A stretch of DNA of 39,894 nt from NCBI GenBank assembly GCA_009699375.1, contig WLOF01000006.1:1-39894 (forward strand). The letters run 5' to 3'. Shown in pieces: positions 26,455 to 34,568 of this stretch. This DNA comes from Actinomycetota bacterium (GTDB lineage: Bacteria; Actinomycetota; Actinomycetes; Nanopelagicales; Nanopelagicaceae). The translations under genes were made by a program, and so were the position numbers. The stretch's first letter is position 1; the number at the start of each line of letters is the position of its first letter. Below the pieces are notes generated by a model. That model was not told the DNA's origin. It saw only the letters and a program-made list of their open reading frames with translations, and made no database searches.

Positions 26455-27231
26455 CTATTCGTTTGCAGCGCGATTTTGTTTTAGTCGATCTACAGCCTCA
26501 TCAGCTAATTGCTGATCAAAGACTTCATCTCGCGATGGTGCGGCAGCGGATAACGCTTCGTTAGCTAAGCGCTCTTGCTCATCAGACCATGCGCCAGGAA
26601 TTGTTAAATCTATAGTCCTCTTTGGCACAAATGCCTTTGGGGCATTGACATATGTTGGTACAGGAACAGAATTTGGTTGCCAAACATTTCTATCTTGTGC
26701 AGTTCCTTTTGGCAACAAAACAACTCCTGTGAGTTCTCTTTCTGACAAGGGAACCCAGTGCTCCTGAGAAACTTTTGGAGTAACGACTTGAGATAAATTG
26801 GTATTTGAAACACCCGCCGTGGTTCGGTGCAATTGCATAACTCTTCGGCGCTGAATTCTCGTGGCCGCGCTTTGCCGCCTAATGTGTGCGACATAAATGA
26901 TTAACCCGGTTAACGGTAGTAAGAAATATGTGTAAGGCAATGAATTTAAAATTACTTGCATAATTGTCACCACGAGAGTTATCGATAGTAGGGCGAAAAC
27001 AATTCGACGACGCATGAGAACTTGCGCCACTTTAGATTCATGATCTAGATCCGTATTCAAGGCACTGCTGGAAGAAACTTCTGAACCTGATCCACTTGCG
27101 ACAATACGGAGAGCGCTTTTATATCTTTCCACTGATTTTCCTGAAAATTCATCATGGCTATGTACCCATCGAGGTACGAAATAGGCAATCCACATTCCAA
27201 CAATCGCCAGATAGATGAGTCCTGAAGCCAT
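26455..27231 (-). CDS. Conserved actinobacterial membrane protein (Rv0996-like)
   Basis: 258 residues, no assigned function. It has an N-terminal membrane helix (about 4-20, MASGLIYLAIVGMWIAYF) followed by VPRWVHSHDEFS, a Ser-rich cytoplasmic stretch, two adjacent membrane helices (about 75-96 and 99-115) and a basic region RIQRRRVMQLHRTT. A long soluble C-terminus ends EAVDRLKQNRAANE. The position after moeA and rimJ matches Rv0996 in M. tuberculosis, the basis of the name. A TATCTT box 8 nt before the ATG may be its -10. It is convergent with the O-mannosyltransferase, 8 nt apart. Confidence 0.78.
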   Translation of the reverse strand: MASGLIYLAIVGMWIAYFVPRWVHSHDEFSGKSVERYKSALRIVASGSGSEVSSSSALNTDLDHESKVAQVLMRRRIVFALLSITLVVTIMQVILNSLPYTYFLLPLTGLIIYVAHIRRQSAATRIQRRRVMQLHRTTAGVSNTNLSQVVTPKVSQEHWVPLSERELTGVVLLPKGTAQDRNVWQPNSVPVPTYVNAPKAFVPKRTIDLTIPGAWSDEQERLANEALSAAAPSRDEVFDQQLADEAVDRLKQNRAANE

Positions 27232-27310
27232 GATGCATAAAGATAGAGGGGAACTAGATGACTATCGTGGATTTACGCGCACTATCAAGGAAGATTTCTT
27301 GAATACGTAT

Positions 27311-27895
27311 TTATGAAATTCTTGGATTTTCGCGAACAAAACATAGATGATCTCGCCATTGACCGTCGATATGGAGATAGCGAGGTCGTTCGCCTTCTAA
27401 GTGATAGCCAGCTTTTTCTGCAACTTTACGCGAGGCTGCATTCTCTGGGCGCAGATTGATTTCGATTCGATGGAGTAACAGTGATGAAAATCCATACTCT
27501 GTAAGTAGGTCAACTGCCTGAGTTGTTAGGCCCCGATTGGAATAAGCCTGATCTATCCAATATCCAATGTGAGCTCCTCTTAGGGCACCAAAAATAATTC
27601 CGCCCATCGATATTTGGCCCACAAGGCGACCTTCAAACCATATTGCCAGTGAAATGGAGCGTTGAGCGCGACCTTCTCTGTTGTATGCGCTCATCATTTG
27701 AAAATAACTCGGAAGATTTATTCCGTGATCTTCTCCAGGAATCCGGGGCAGAGTCGCTTCCCAAGGTTTAAGCCATTGCAGATTTGAATTTCGCACCCTG
27801 TTCCATTGCAATCGATCTCTCAGCCGTAACGGGCGAAGCTCGAGTGAGCCAAACGTGATGACAACTGGCCAATGGTGGGTTGAGAATTTTTCCAT
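27311..27895 (-). CDS. rimJ: GNAT N-acetyltransferase, RimJ/RimL type
   Basis: 194 residues from ATG 27895, 4 nt after the moeA-like stop. A longer reading to 27979 overlaps that gene by 80 nt and is unlikely. The Gcn5-related fold is visible: FGSLELRPLRLRDRLQW at the start, SISLAIWFEGRLVGQI, and the acetyl-CoA-binding segment GYWIDQAYSNRGLTTQAVDL, followed by INLRPENAASRKVAEKAGYH. RimJ/RimL enzymes acetylate protein N-termini, for example of ribosomal proteins. The exact substrate is unknown; the order moeA-rimJ corresponds to Rv0994-Rv0995. Confidence 0.93.
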   Translation of the reverse strand: MEKFSTHHWPVVITFGSLELRPLRLRDRLQWNRVRNSNLQWLKPWEATLPRIPGEDHGINLPSYFQMMSAYNREGRAQRSISLAIWFEGRLVGQISMGGIIFGALRGAHIGYWIDQAYSNRGLTTQAVDLLTEYGFSSLLLHRIEINLRPENAASRKVAEKAGYHLEGERPRYLHIDGQWRDHLCFVRENPRIS

Positions 27896-27899
27896 AGTC

Positions 27900-28811
27900 T
27901 TAAAAATATCTACGTCGTAATACGACAACCGCCACCTGATCCCCGGCTGAAAGTTTTGTCGCATCTTCAGGAATGGCAATCAGGGCATTGGAATCAGCAA
28001 GTGTGGACATTTCTTCTTGATCTGGGATCGCGTGGACAGATTTTCCATCTTCAGAAAGAAATGCACGAAGATAGGAGCGCACACCTAGATTTGAGGCAAT
28101 CGGTTTTTCTAGTTTTGCTTTCACGCTTGGTCGATGAATATTTTCAGACCCCAACATCGTCCGAATCATTGGCCGAACGAATAATTCAAATGAAATGTAT
28201 GCAGAGATCGGATCACCGGGCAATGTAACTACCGGCGTACGGTCAGGACCAATTTTTCCGAAGTTATGGCGTCCACTATGTTCGATTGCCATATCTACAG
28301 TTGTAATTTCGCCAAGTGTGCTGAGGGTCCGAGTTATCAGGTCAAACGAATCATCACCCCGTTCACCGCTAACCACCACAAGATCTGCGCGCACCAACTG
28401 GTCCTCTATAAGAGATTTTAATTCTTCTTCGTTATCTGGAATTGAATGCACGCGATAACCAATTGCCCCAGCTTCGCGAACTGCAGTTGTGAGCAACCAA
28501 GAATTTGTTTCATATTCTTCTGAGCCAGCCAAGTTTTCTCCGGGCTCAACTAAATCCGGCCCAGCAGAAAGTATGACAACTCGTGGATGAGGAAGAGTTG
28601 GCAGATGCCCGCGACCGATAGAAGCTGCTAATCCAATATGAGTTGAGCGAATACGTGTGCCTTTGCGCATCACCAAGCGCTCACCAGCGTAAATATCTTC
28701 AGCCAGTGTTGCCCCATGTGCATCTAAAAGTGGAAGTTCGAACGCCTCCAGTGTGGCGCACATGGAAAGCAATGAACTTAGAAATTCATCGACTCGAATC
28801 TGCTCTGACAT
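27900..28811 (-). CDS. moeA: MoeA-like protein lacking domain II
   Basis: 303 residues, about 100 short of normal MoeA (molybdopterin molybdenumtransferase). The N-terminus DAHGATLAEDIYAGE passes directly into VMRKGTRIRSTHIGLAASIG. The usual segment between, with the DxSxMDGYA motif and all of domain II, is absent. Domain III (MogA-like) remains but is altered: SAGPDLVEPG where TGDEL is usual, VVSGERGDDSFDLI where GGVSxGxxD is usual, MAIEHSGRHNFGKI where MxPGKP is usual, and TLPGDPISA where LPGNP is usual. Domain IV is present. Molybdate insertion activity is doubtful, so a changed function is possible. The start is ATG 28811 (GTG 28817 is also in frame), with TATGGT 6 nt upstream. Confidence 0.88.
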   Translation of the reverse strand: MSEQIRVDEFLSSLLSMCATLEAFELPLLDAHGATLAEDIYAGERLVMRKGTRIRSTHIGLAASIGRGHLPTLPHPRVVILSAGPDLVEPGENLAGSEEYETNSWLLTTAVREAGAIGYRVHSIPDNEEELKSLIEDQLVRADLVVVSGERGDDSFDLITRTLSTLGEITTVDMAIEHSGRHNFGKIGPDRTPVVTLPGDPISAYISFELFVRPMIRTMLGSENIHRPSVKAKLEKPIASNLGVRSYLRAFLSEDGKSVHAIPDQEEMSTLADSNALIAIPEDATKLSAGDQVAVVVLRRRYF

Positions 28812-28817
28812 AATCAC

Positions 28818-28823
28818 ACCATA
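28818..28823 (-). promoter_or_regulatory. Probable -10 box of a leaderless moeA-like promoter
   Basis: TATGGT, gtgatt, ATG on the minus strand. The spacing favours ATG 28811 over GTG 28817 as the start. No -35 is evident. It lies in the 43-bp gap facing the 5-formyl-THF cyclo-ligase gene. Confidence 0.5.
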
Positions 28824-28854
28824 CTTGTTAAGGGCAGAGTTCTAGGGGATTTAA

Positions 28855-29397
28855 ATGGCCGAGGCTGACGAAAAAGCGAAGTTGCGTGAACAACTACGCC
28901 AACTTCGTCCACAGCGATTCACAAAAGATCCATTTCTGCATCTGCTTTCCATCCCACAAATCCGTGAGGCAAAAGTAATCACCAGTTATATCTCGTATGG
29001 ACTCGAGCCATCAACTTCTTCATTGAACGCCGAACTTTTGGAAAACAATAAGGTCGTCCTACTCCCAAGAATTTCTCATAATTCTTTAGATTGGGTGCGA
29101 TGGAGTGGAGATTTTGAAGACTTAGAACAAAGAGGAAACCTTCTTGAGCCGATTGGCGAATCAGAAAAAGATTTATCCATCATTGATGTTGTGATTCTTC
29201 CTGCGCTTTATATCGATAAAGATGGTTTTCGGTTAGGTAAAGGCGGTGGCTACTATGACAAGAGCCTTCCTTTGCTCAATGCGTGGAAAATTGCGTTGGT
29301 GCACGAAGGTGAAGTCGGCGATGACCAACTACCGGTAGAGCCTCATGACGTTTCTGTTGATGCAGTAGCGACACCAAATAATGTAAGGGTGTTCTAA
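28855..29397 (+). CDS. 5-formyltetrahydrofolate cyclo-ligase
   Basis: 180 residues. N-terminal KLREQLRQLRPQRF supplies the basic substrate-binding segment, ITSYISYGLEPSTSSL the middle strand, and FRLGKGGGYYDKSLPLL (about residues 123-139) the ATP-binding signature. The enzyme uses ATP to turn 5-formyl-THF into 5,10-methenyl-THF. An AGGGGA with a 5-nt spacer precedes the ATG. It diverges from the moeA-like gene, as Rv0992c does from its neighbours in mycobacteria; galU, usually between them, is missing. Together with purU it is the second one-carbon folate gene in the window. Confidence 0.95.
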   Translation: MAEADEKAKLREQLRQLRPQRFTKDPFLHLLSIPQIREAKVITSYISYGLEPSTSSLNAELLENNKVVLLPRISHNSLDWVRWSGDFEDLEQRGNLLEPIGESEKDLSIIDVVILPALYIDKDGFRLGKGGGYYDKSLPLLNAWKIALVHEGEVGDDQLPVEPHDVSVDAVATPNNVRVF

Positions 29398-29410
29398 AGC
29401 AGTTCAGAAT

Positions 29411-31306
29411 TTAATTATTACGCCTGTCGCGCTCTGCCAAATCAGATAAGTATGCGTTGTATTTTGCCAAATCATCGGGTTGCCCCATTGCGGCCATGCG
29501 CTCTGCATTGCGATCAATGCGCTTAGTTTCTTTCGTATCATCTCGACTCCATTGAATAAATGTCGCAACTAGCGCCAAGAGAATTGGAATCTCCCCCATC
29601 GCCCAACCAATTCCTCCACCCATTCTTTGGTCAGCTAATAGATTGCCAACCCACGGAGTATGTAGTTGCGCAAAATATCCACCATCAAGCAACGTTGTCG
29701 CAGACATGAGAGCAATCGAGAAAAATGCATGAATGCTCATAGCTCCGAAAAGGATCATTATTCGAACTAAATACGGTGCCCGATTTGGATTTGGGTCCAC
29801 TCCAATGATCACATGGAAGAAAAGAAACCCGGCTAATATAAAATGAAGGTTCATAGCGAAATGCCCAGTATGGCTTTGCATCATTCCACCGAATAGTGAT
29901 GTGAAATAAAGAATAAAAAGAGATCCATCAAAAATAGCAAGCGCCACCACTGGGTTCACGATTGTTTTTGACCATCGTGAATGCAACATCATGACCACTT
30001 GATTTCTGATTCCTCGTTCTTCCTGAGTGCGTCCTTGAGGAAGAGTTCGAAGAGCCAAAGTAATAGGTGCGCCTAGCACGAGACCAATAGGTGCAATCAT
30101 TCCCAATATCATGTGCGCAATCATGTGATACGAGAATGAAAAATGGGCATAGATGCCGATTCCACCACTGGTTGCCAGATCAATTGCAAAAATACCTAAT
30201 GCAAATGCAACGGTTCTACCAACAGGCCACTTATCTCCTCTGCGCGTAAGTTTTATTACGCCAAGAATATAAAGAGCGACAGCAAGTATTAAGAACCCAA
30301 GAAACAAAGCATCAGGATTGTATAAAAAGAAGACATTCTTCAAGCTTGGAGAATCTGGCATTGAAAGTCCAGCAACAGTTATTGCTGCGCTAAATTTTGG
30401 ATTTGCCCCGGGGCTTGGAGGTCTATTTGAAGATAACCAAGCACCTAAAGCCAGTGCGGTGATCATGATTCCGAGCTCAATGACAATTAATTTTGCAAAA
30501 TCAGGCCAATTTACAGTGGCTTTATTTTTAAAAGAAAGATTCTGGCGGTGTAGATACCCAATAAAGATGAGCGCAATTGTTAAAACTATCTTTCCAATTA
30601 CAACCAATGCATAAGTACTGTGCCATGCTTCGGCAAAATTTAGACGAGCCCAAGCATTAGCTGATCCGCTGGCAACAACCCCTATTGCTGCCCATAGTGC
30701 CAACTGACTAAAACGTGGTGTTGCCGTTGCTCTATCTGCAGGATCTAGCAATGCCAATGAAAATACGCCACCAACCCACATTGATATGGCTACTACGTGA
30801 ATGACAAGTGAACCGATAGCCAGTGCGTGTGACCCGCTTGAAGCTGAGTGAGATTGAAAAATTGGAGCGACAATCCCAAGCAAGGCCATCGCTAGCAACC
30901 ATATTGATCCACCAATTTTTTTAATCCTCATCGCGAAAATTGCGACAAAAACGGAGGCGAGCGTTTGAAAAAACATATATTGGCCGAGAGTAATTTGAGT
31001 TAAGAATGACTGTAGCGTGTTCATCTCAAATACTGCAGAAATAGATTGACCCAAAATGTTTGCAAGTGTGAAGATAATATTTCCGATAGAAGCCACTATC
31101 CATATGATTGCAGACCAAAAAGTTACTGCACGAAGCCGCAATGAATTCTGGGTTAAAAATCCTGCTTTATTTTCTAAAAGAAATCCGCTAGCAAGTAGGG
31201 AGCCAACTACAGCGATACTTGCTGTCATGCCAACAAATTTACTGATTGTCACAAGAGCATTCACTGCTGGGCCAGCAGAAGGAAGCACTGCTGCAAGGTG
31301 CATCAT
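29411..31306 (-). CDS. CopD-CtaG fusion membrane protein (copper transport / cytochrome oxidase assembly)
   Basis: 631 residues with about 15-16 hydrophobic helices in two halves. Residues 1-300 resemble CopD, with SHALAIGSLVIHVVAISMWV and GVFSLALL in the typical CopD order. From about residue 330 the caa3-type CtaG domain begins, with YAHFSFSYHMIAHMILGMIA, GAPITLALRTLP and HFILAGFLFFHVIIGVDPNP. Such fusions are common in actinobacteria and are thought to move copper and deliver it to cytochrome c oxidase. The C-terminal tail is charged (DDTKETKRIDRNAERMAAMG). It overlaps the CopC-like gene by 4 nt. Confidence 0.92.
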   Translation of the reverse strand: MMHLAAVLPSAGPAVNALVTISKFVGMTASIAVVGSLLASGFLLENKAGFLTQNSLRLRAVTFWSAIIWIVASIGNIIFTLANILGQSISAVFEMNTLQSFLTQITLGQYMFFQTLASVFVAIFAMRIKKIGGSIWLLAMALLGIVAPIFQSHSASSGSHALAIGSLVIHVVAISMWVGGVFSLALLDPADRATATPRFSQLALWAAIGVVASGSANAWARLNFAEAWHSTYALVVIGKIVLTIALIFIGYLHRQNLSFKNKATVNWPDFAKLIVIELGIMITALALGAWLSSNRPPSPGANPKFSAAITVAGLSMPDSPSLKNVFFLYNPDALFLGFLILAVALYILGVIKLTRRGDKWPVGRTVAFALGIFAIDLATSGGIGIYAHFSFSYHMIAHMILGMIAPIGLVLGAPITLALRTLPQGRTQEERGIRNQVVMMLHSRWSKTIVNPVVALAIFDGSLFILYFTSLFGGMMQSHTGHFAMNLHFILAGFLFFHVIIGVDPNPNRAPYLVRIMILFGAMSIHAFFSIALMSATTLLDGGYFAQLHTPWVGNLLADQRMGGGIGWAMGEIPILLALVATFIQWSRDDTKETKRIDRNAERMAAMGQPDDLAKYNAYLSDLAERDRRNN

Positions 31307-31830
31307 TTGCGACTAAAAATTTTCCGAGCATAAAGGGAAAGTGACACGAGAACAACAAATGCTAGAAAAAGCATGACTATGACGAAAATCGATGTCGCGG
31401 AATTACTGCTGCCAGTTTCAGGTACTGAGACTTTTGATGCAGTAGGTACGGGAGACTGAACCGAAATTACATTTGGCGCAGAGTAATTGAAAGTAAATGA
31501 TCCCTCCAAAGGGGAATCTGTGTCGGATAACAAACTATAAGTAACTGTGTAAACACCACTATCAACAAGAGATTGCAATCCAATCAAAACACCCATGCCG
31601 TCGACAATTAATGAACCATCATCAACTCGCTGGCCCTTCTTATCAGTCACTACAACGCTATTGCCCATATCGCTCAAGACAACTTGGGTGGTAATCGTGA
31701 CCGCGCTAGGCGATGTTGTTACGGTCGATCCGCTGATTGGAGATGTACTCACTAATGAATTTGCTAGAGCTGCGGATGAACTAAATAAGGTCAGAAGCAA
31801 TATTGCTGAAGAAATAATGGTCTTGCGCAC
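31303..31830 (-). CDS. CopC-like exported protein without copper ligands
   Basis: 175 residues: signal peptide (MRKTIISSAILLLTLF...AALA), a CopC/YcnJ-type beta domain (about 24-118), a Ser/Pro/Val linker and a C-terminal membrane anchor (about 147-168) ending in a basic tail. The domain keeps the CopC pattern SLVSTSPISGSTV, VVVTDKKGQRVDDGS, SGVYTVTYSLLSDTDSPLEG. The mature N-terminal His is replaced (ANSLV) and the usual DGH is DTDSP. The protein has no His and no Cys at all, so the known Cu(I)/Cu(II) sites are missing. The start is GTG 31830 with AAGGGGG 6 nt upstream. It is coupled to the CopD-CtaG gene. Confidence 0.88.
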   Translation of the reverse strand: MRKTIISSAILLLTLFSSSAALANSLVSTSPISGSTVTTSPSAVTITTQVVLSDMGNSVVVTDKKGQRVDDGSLIVDGMGVLIGLQSLVDSGVYTVTYSLLSDTDSPLEGSFTFNYSAPNVISVQSPVPTASKVSVPETGSSNSATSIFVIVMLFLAFVVLVSLSLYARKIFSRK

Positions 31831-31950
31831 TTATTGCCCCCTTAACCCCGCTCGATTCGCCTCAATCGTCTCACTTCTTTACACTTACTTCCACTGTACT
31901 TTGAGAAAAACTTTTGCAGAGCCAGTAATTGCCGGAGATAAGGATGTGCA

Positions 31951-32262
31951 ATGCCCACGTATCAATACGCGTGCAATGCGTGTAGCCATGAATTTGAGGC
32001 ATTTCAAGATTTTTCAGAAGCCTCACTCACTCAATGCCCAGTTTGTGATGGAGAAATAAGGAAAGTTTATTCAGCAGTTGGTGTTGTCTTTAAAGGTTCA
32101 GGGTTTTATAAGACTGATTCCAAAAGTTCCTCAAGCGCCACTATTGCCCCAAGCGCTTCTAAAGATTCCGCACCAGCCAAAGAATCAACTGCGCCTAAAG
32201 AAAGTTCTTCAGTAAAAGCCAGCCCTGAAAGTGGAAATACTTCCGCGCCTAAAAAGGATTAA
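31951..32262 (+). CDS. FmdB-family zinc ribbon protein
   Basis: 103 residues. The N-terminal zinc ribbon has two CxxC pairs: YACNACSHEFEAFQ and LTQCPVCDGEIRKV, followed by VGVVFKGSGFYKTD, the standard FmdB end. The C-terminal half is a Ser/Ala/Lys/Pro-rich disordered tail, common in actinobacterial members. FmdB proteins are named as putative regulators, but their function is unclear. AAGGA lies 6 nt before the ATG. It is convergent with the small ORF at 32281. Confidence 0.93.
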   Translation: MPTYQYACNACSHEFEAFQDFSEASLTQCPVCDGEIRKVYSAVGVVFKGSGFYKTDSKSSSSATIAPSASKDSAPAKESTAPKESSSVKASPESGNTSAPKKD

Positions 32263-32280
32263 TAACTTCTTGCGTCATTT

Positions 32281-32397
32281 TTAATCGTGATGAGGGGGTT
32301 TATCTTCTTGAAGTTGAGCTTCCCTTTGTTTTTCATCTTCTAGGTCTTGTGCAGGATCACGCTCGTCAGAACTCGATTTCGGCGTTAATTCACTCAT
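32281..32397 (-). CDS. Small acidic protein (38 aa), newly noticed
   Basis: The minus strand between fmdB and the MMPL gene encodes MSELTPKSSSDERDPAQDLE followed by DEKQREAQLQEDKPPHHD and a TAA stop. It is highly charged, probably partly helical and soluble, and ends in a PPHHD tail that could bind metal. I recognise no family. The main support is a perfect TACAAT box exactly 6 nt before the ATG, as at other leaderless genes of this window. The frame is open over its whole length in an AT-rich gap that is otherwise empty. Confidence 0.55.
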   Translation of the reverse strand: MSELTPKSSSDERDPAQDLEDEKQREAQLQEDKPPHHD

Positions 32398-32403
32398 AGT
32401 AGA

Positions 32404-32409
32404 ATTGTA
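32404..32409 (-). promoter_or_regulatory. Probable -10 box of the 38-aa ORF
   Basis: TACAAT, tctact, ATG on the minus strand, a near-consensus -10 at leaderless spacing. No Shine-Dalgarno sequence lies within range of the ATG. Confidence 0.5.
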
Positions 32410-32449
32410 TTGCTAAGTACCTCAATATCGAACACCTAAGGAGTGGTGA

Positions 32450-34549
32450 TTGTTTAATTCATTGGCACTTCTTGTTGTGCGTAAACGAAAACTCACGCTC
32501 TTCACATTTATCCTCGTTGTGTTAGTGGCTGGCGGAATTGGCTCCCTTTCTTTTTCAAAATTGGAAAGCGGTGGATATTCTGACCCAAAGAGCGATTCAG
32601 CTAAAGCCGCTACTTACCTCACGGATACTTTTCATATAAATGATCCCGGGGTAGTTCTCGTGCTTGATGCGGGTCGAGATATCAATGATCCCCAAGTGAT
32701 TGCCTCTGCAACTACTTTAGAAAATTTAATTAAAAAGGAACCTGGGATTTCACAAACACTCTCATATTGGTCTGCGGGTAGCGCGCCTAATTTAAAATCT
32801 GCGGATGGCAAGGCAGGTTTCCTTTTTATTTATGCAGATAAGTCAGATTTTGGCGGAATAAGTGAAATCGGCAGTCGGATCCAGGCAAAGTACGACGGTA
32901 CTTTTCAAAATTTGAAAGTTTATGCCTCTGGTGGAGGTGTAATTACTCACGCAATCAACAACAAAATTTCGAAGGATCTGGCGCTAGCTGAAGCAATCTC
33001 GATCCCATTGGTTTTTATCCTCTTGTTATTTGTTTTTGGCGCACTCGTCGCTTCTGCAATGCCCCTTGTTGTGGGAGTGAGTTCAATACTCGGAGCATTC
33101 TTCTGTATCTACCTTTTCACTCTATTTACATCAGTAAGCGTTTTTGCCCTCAACCTCATAACAGGCTTAGGCCTAGGACTTGGTATTGATTACGCACTGC
33201 TCATTGTCAATCGATTCAGGGAAGAGCTTCATGCAGGGAAAAGTGTTGATGAAAGCGTAATAACCACAATCAACACAGCTGGCAAGACGGTTTTTTATTC
33301 TGGGCTAACAGTCTTTGTTACCTTATTAGCTCTCATCTTGTTTCCGTTATCTTTTCTCAAATCATTTGGTTACGCGGGAATTTCCGTTGTAGCTCTTGCG
33401 GTCGCAGGTGCGCTCATTCCGCTGCCTGCAATTCTTGCAATATTAGGAGGAAAAGTTGATAAAGGAATTATTCGCAAAGGTGCCATAACGCCTAAAGAAG
33501 ATGGCCGATGGGCTTCTACTGCTCGATTTGTTATGCGTAGACCAATTCCTATTGTTTTGGTATCCCTGATCATTATTTCAATTTTTGCTGCACCAGTTAA
33601 AAGCATATCTTTTGCACAGATTGATTCCCGCGTTTTGCCTTCATCAGACAAAGCGGCAATTTCTTCACAGATAATTGCCGATCGATTTCCAGGTCAAGAA
33701 GGAAGTCCCATTGAAATAATCATTCCTAACGGCGCAAATGACATGACAGCAGTCACTGACTTTGCTGATAAATTAAAAATGATCCCAGGCGTTTTGCGAG
33801 TAAGCCAAAAGCAAAGCGCCGGTTCCGTTATGCGTATTAGCGCAATTCAATTAATGCCTTCTAGAACTATAGAAGCAGCAAAAATGATTCATGAGATTCG
33901 AGCTTTAAAAACTCCAGAAGGAACTCTTATCGGAGGTCCGGCAGCTGATTTTACTGACTCACAAGATGGAATTGCTCATGCTCTACCTTGGGCGCTGGGT
34001 TGGATTGCCCTTAGTGTTTTCATTCTCATTTTCATTTTTACTGGCTCAATTATTCTGCCGATTAAAGCAGTTGTACTGAACGGACTTTCACTTGTCGCCA
34101 CTTTGGGAGTATTGAGTTGGATTTTCATTGACGGGCATCTGAAGTGGTTAGTTGGCGATTTTACGCAGACGGGGACAATCGACACCGGTTCAACAATCCT
34201 CGTTGCTGTCGTGGTTTTTGGTTTATCAATGGACTATGAAATATTTCTACTCTCTAGAATTAGAGAAGAACATGTTTCCGGAAAATCTAATACCGAATCT
34301 GTCGCTATCGGTCTCCAAAGATCGGCTCGAATTATTACCGCTGCTGCTTTACTTCTTGCAGTTGTATTCGCCGCTTTTATTACCAGCGGAGTGACATCTA
34401 TTAAATTACTTGGCTTCGGAGTTGCGTTTGCAGTGTTGCTAGATGCAACCTTGATTCGAGCACTCCTAGTTCCGGCTCTTATGCGCCTATTCGGGGAACG
34501 CAATTGGTGGGCACCTAAATCGCTTCGCCGATTTACTCTTACTCACTAA
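32450..34549 (+). CDS. MMPL-family RND transporter
   Basis: 699 residues in the usual two-repeat layout: helix 1 (about 14-32), a large extracytoplasmic domain, helices 2-6, a cytoplasmic loop, then the second copy. The proton-relay Asp-Tyr pairs are visible as GLGLGIDYALLIVNRFREE (first repeat, helix 4) and GLSMDYEIFLLSRIREEH (second repeat). MMPL proteins export lipids, siderophores or drugs with proton motive force, so the proton-pumping rhodopsin could help energise it. The cargo is unknown. The start is TTG 32450, supported by AAGGAG 6 nt upstream. Confidence 0.93.
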   Translation: MFNSLALLVVRKRKLTLFTFILVVLVAGGIGSLSFSKLESGGYSDPKSDSAKAATYLTDTFHINDPGVVLVLDAGRDINDPQVIASATTLENLIKKEPGISQTLSYWSAGSAPNLKSADGKAGFLFIYADKSDFGGISEIGSRIQAKYDGTFQNLKVYASGGGVITHAINNKISKDLALAEAISIPLVFILLLFVFGALVASAMPLVVGVSSILGAFFCIYLFTLFTSVSVFALNLITGLGLGLGIDYALLIVNRFREELHAGKSVDESVITTINTAGKTVFYSGLTVFVTLLALILFPLSFLKSFGYAGISVVALAVAGALIPLPAILAILGGKVDKGIIRKGAITPKEDGRWASTARFVMRRPIPIVLVSLIIISIFAAPVKSISFAQIDSRVLPSSDKAAISSQIIADRFPGQEGSPIEIIIPNGANDMTAVTDFADKLKMIPGVLRVSQKQSAGSVMRISAIQLMPSRTIEAAKMIHEIRALKTPEGTLIGGPAADFTDSQDGIAHALPWALGWIALSVFILIFIFTGSIILPIKAVVLNGLSLVATLGVLSWIFIDGHLKWLVGDFTQTGTIDTGSTILVAVVVFGLSMDYEIFLLSRIREEHVSGKSNTESVAIGLQRSARIITAAALLLAVVFAAFITSGVTSIKLLGFGVAFAVLLDATLIRALLVPALMRLFGERNWWAPKSLRRFTLTH

Positions 34550-34556
34550 TAGCGGT

Positions 34557-34562
34557 TACTCT
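34557..34562 (+). promoter_or_regulatory. Probable -10 box of a leaderless purU promoter
   Basis: TACTCT, ttcgcc, ATG, in the 19-nt gap after the MMPL stop; the box starts 8 nt after it. No Shine-Dalgarno sequence is visible. Confidence 0.5.
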
Positions 34563-34568
34563 TTCGCC

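Noticed and set aside
27232-27310. Inverted repeat TCAAG...CTTGA between rimJ and the Rv0996-like gene as a terminator
   Set aside because: The stem is short and no T run follows on the transcribed strand.
27896-27979. Longer RimJ start overlapping the moeA-like gene
   Set aside because: ATG 27895 lies 4 nt after the stop and begins right before the family's first conserved strand.
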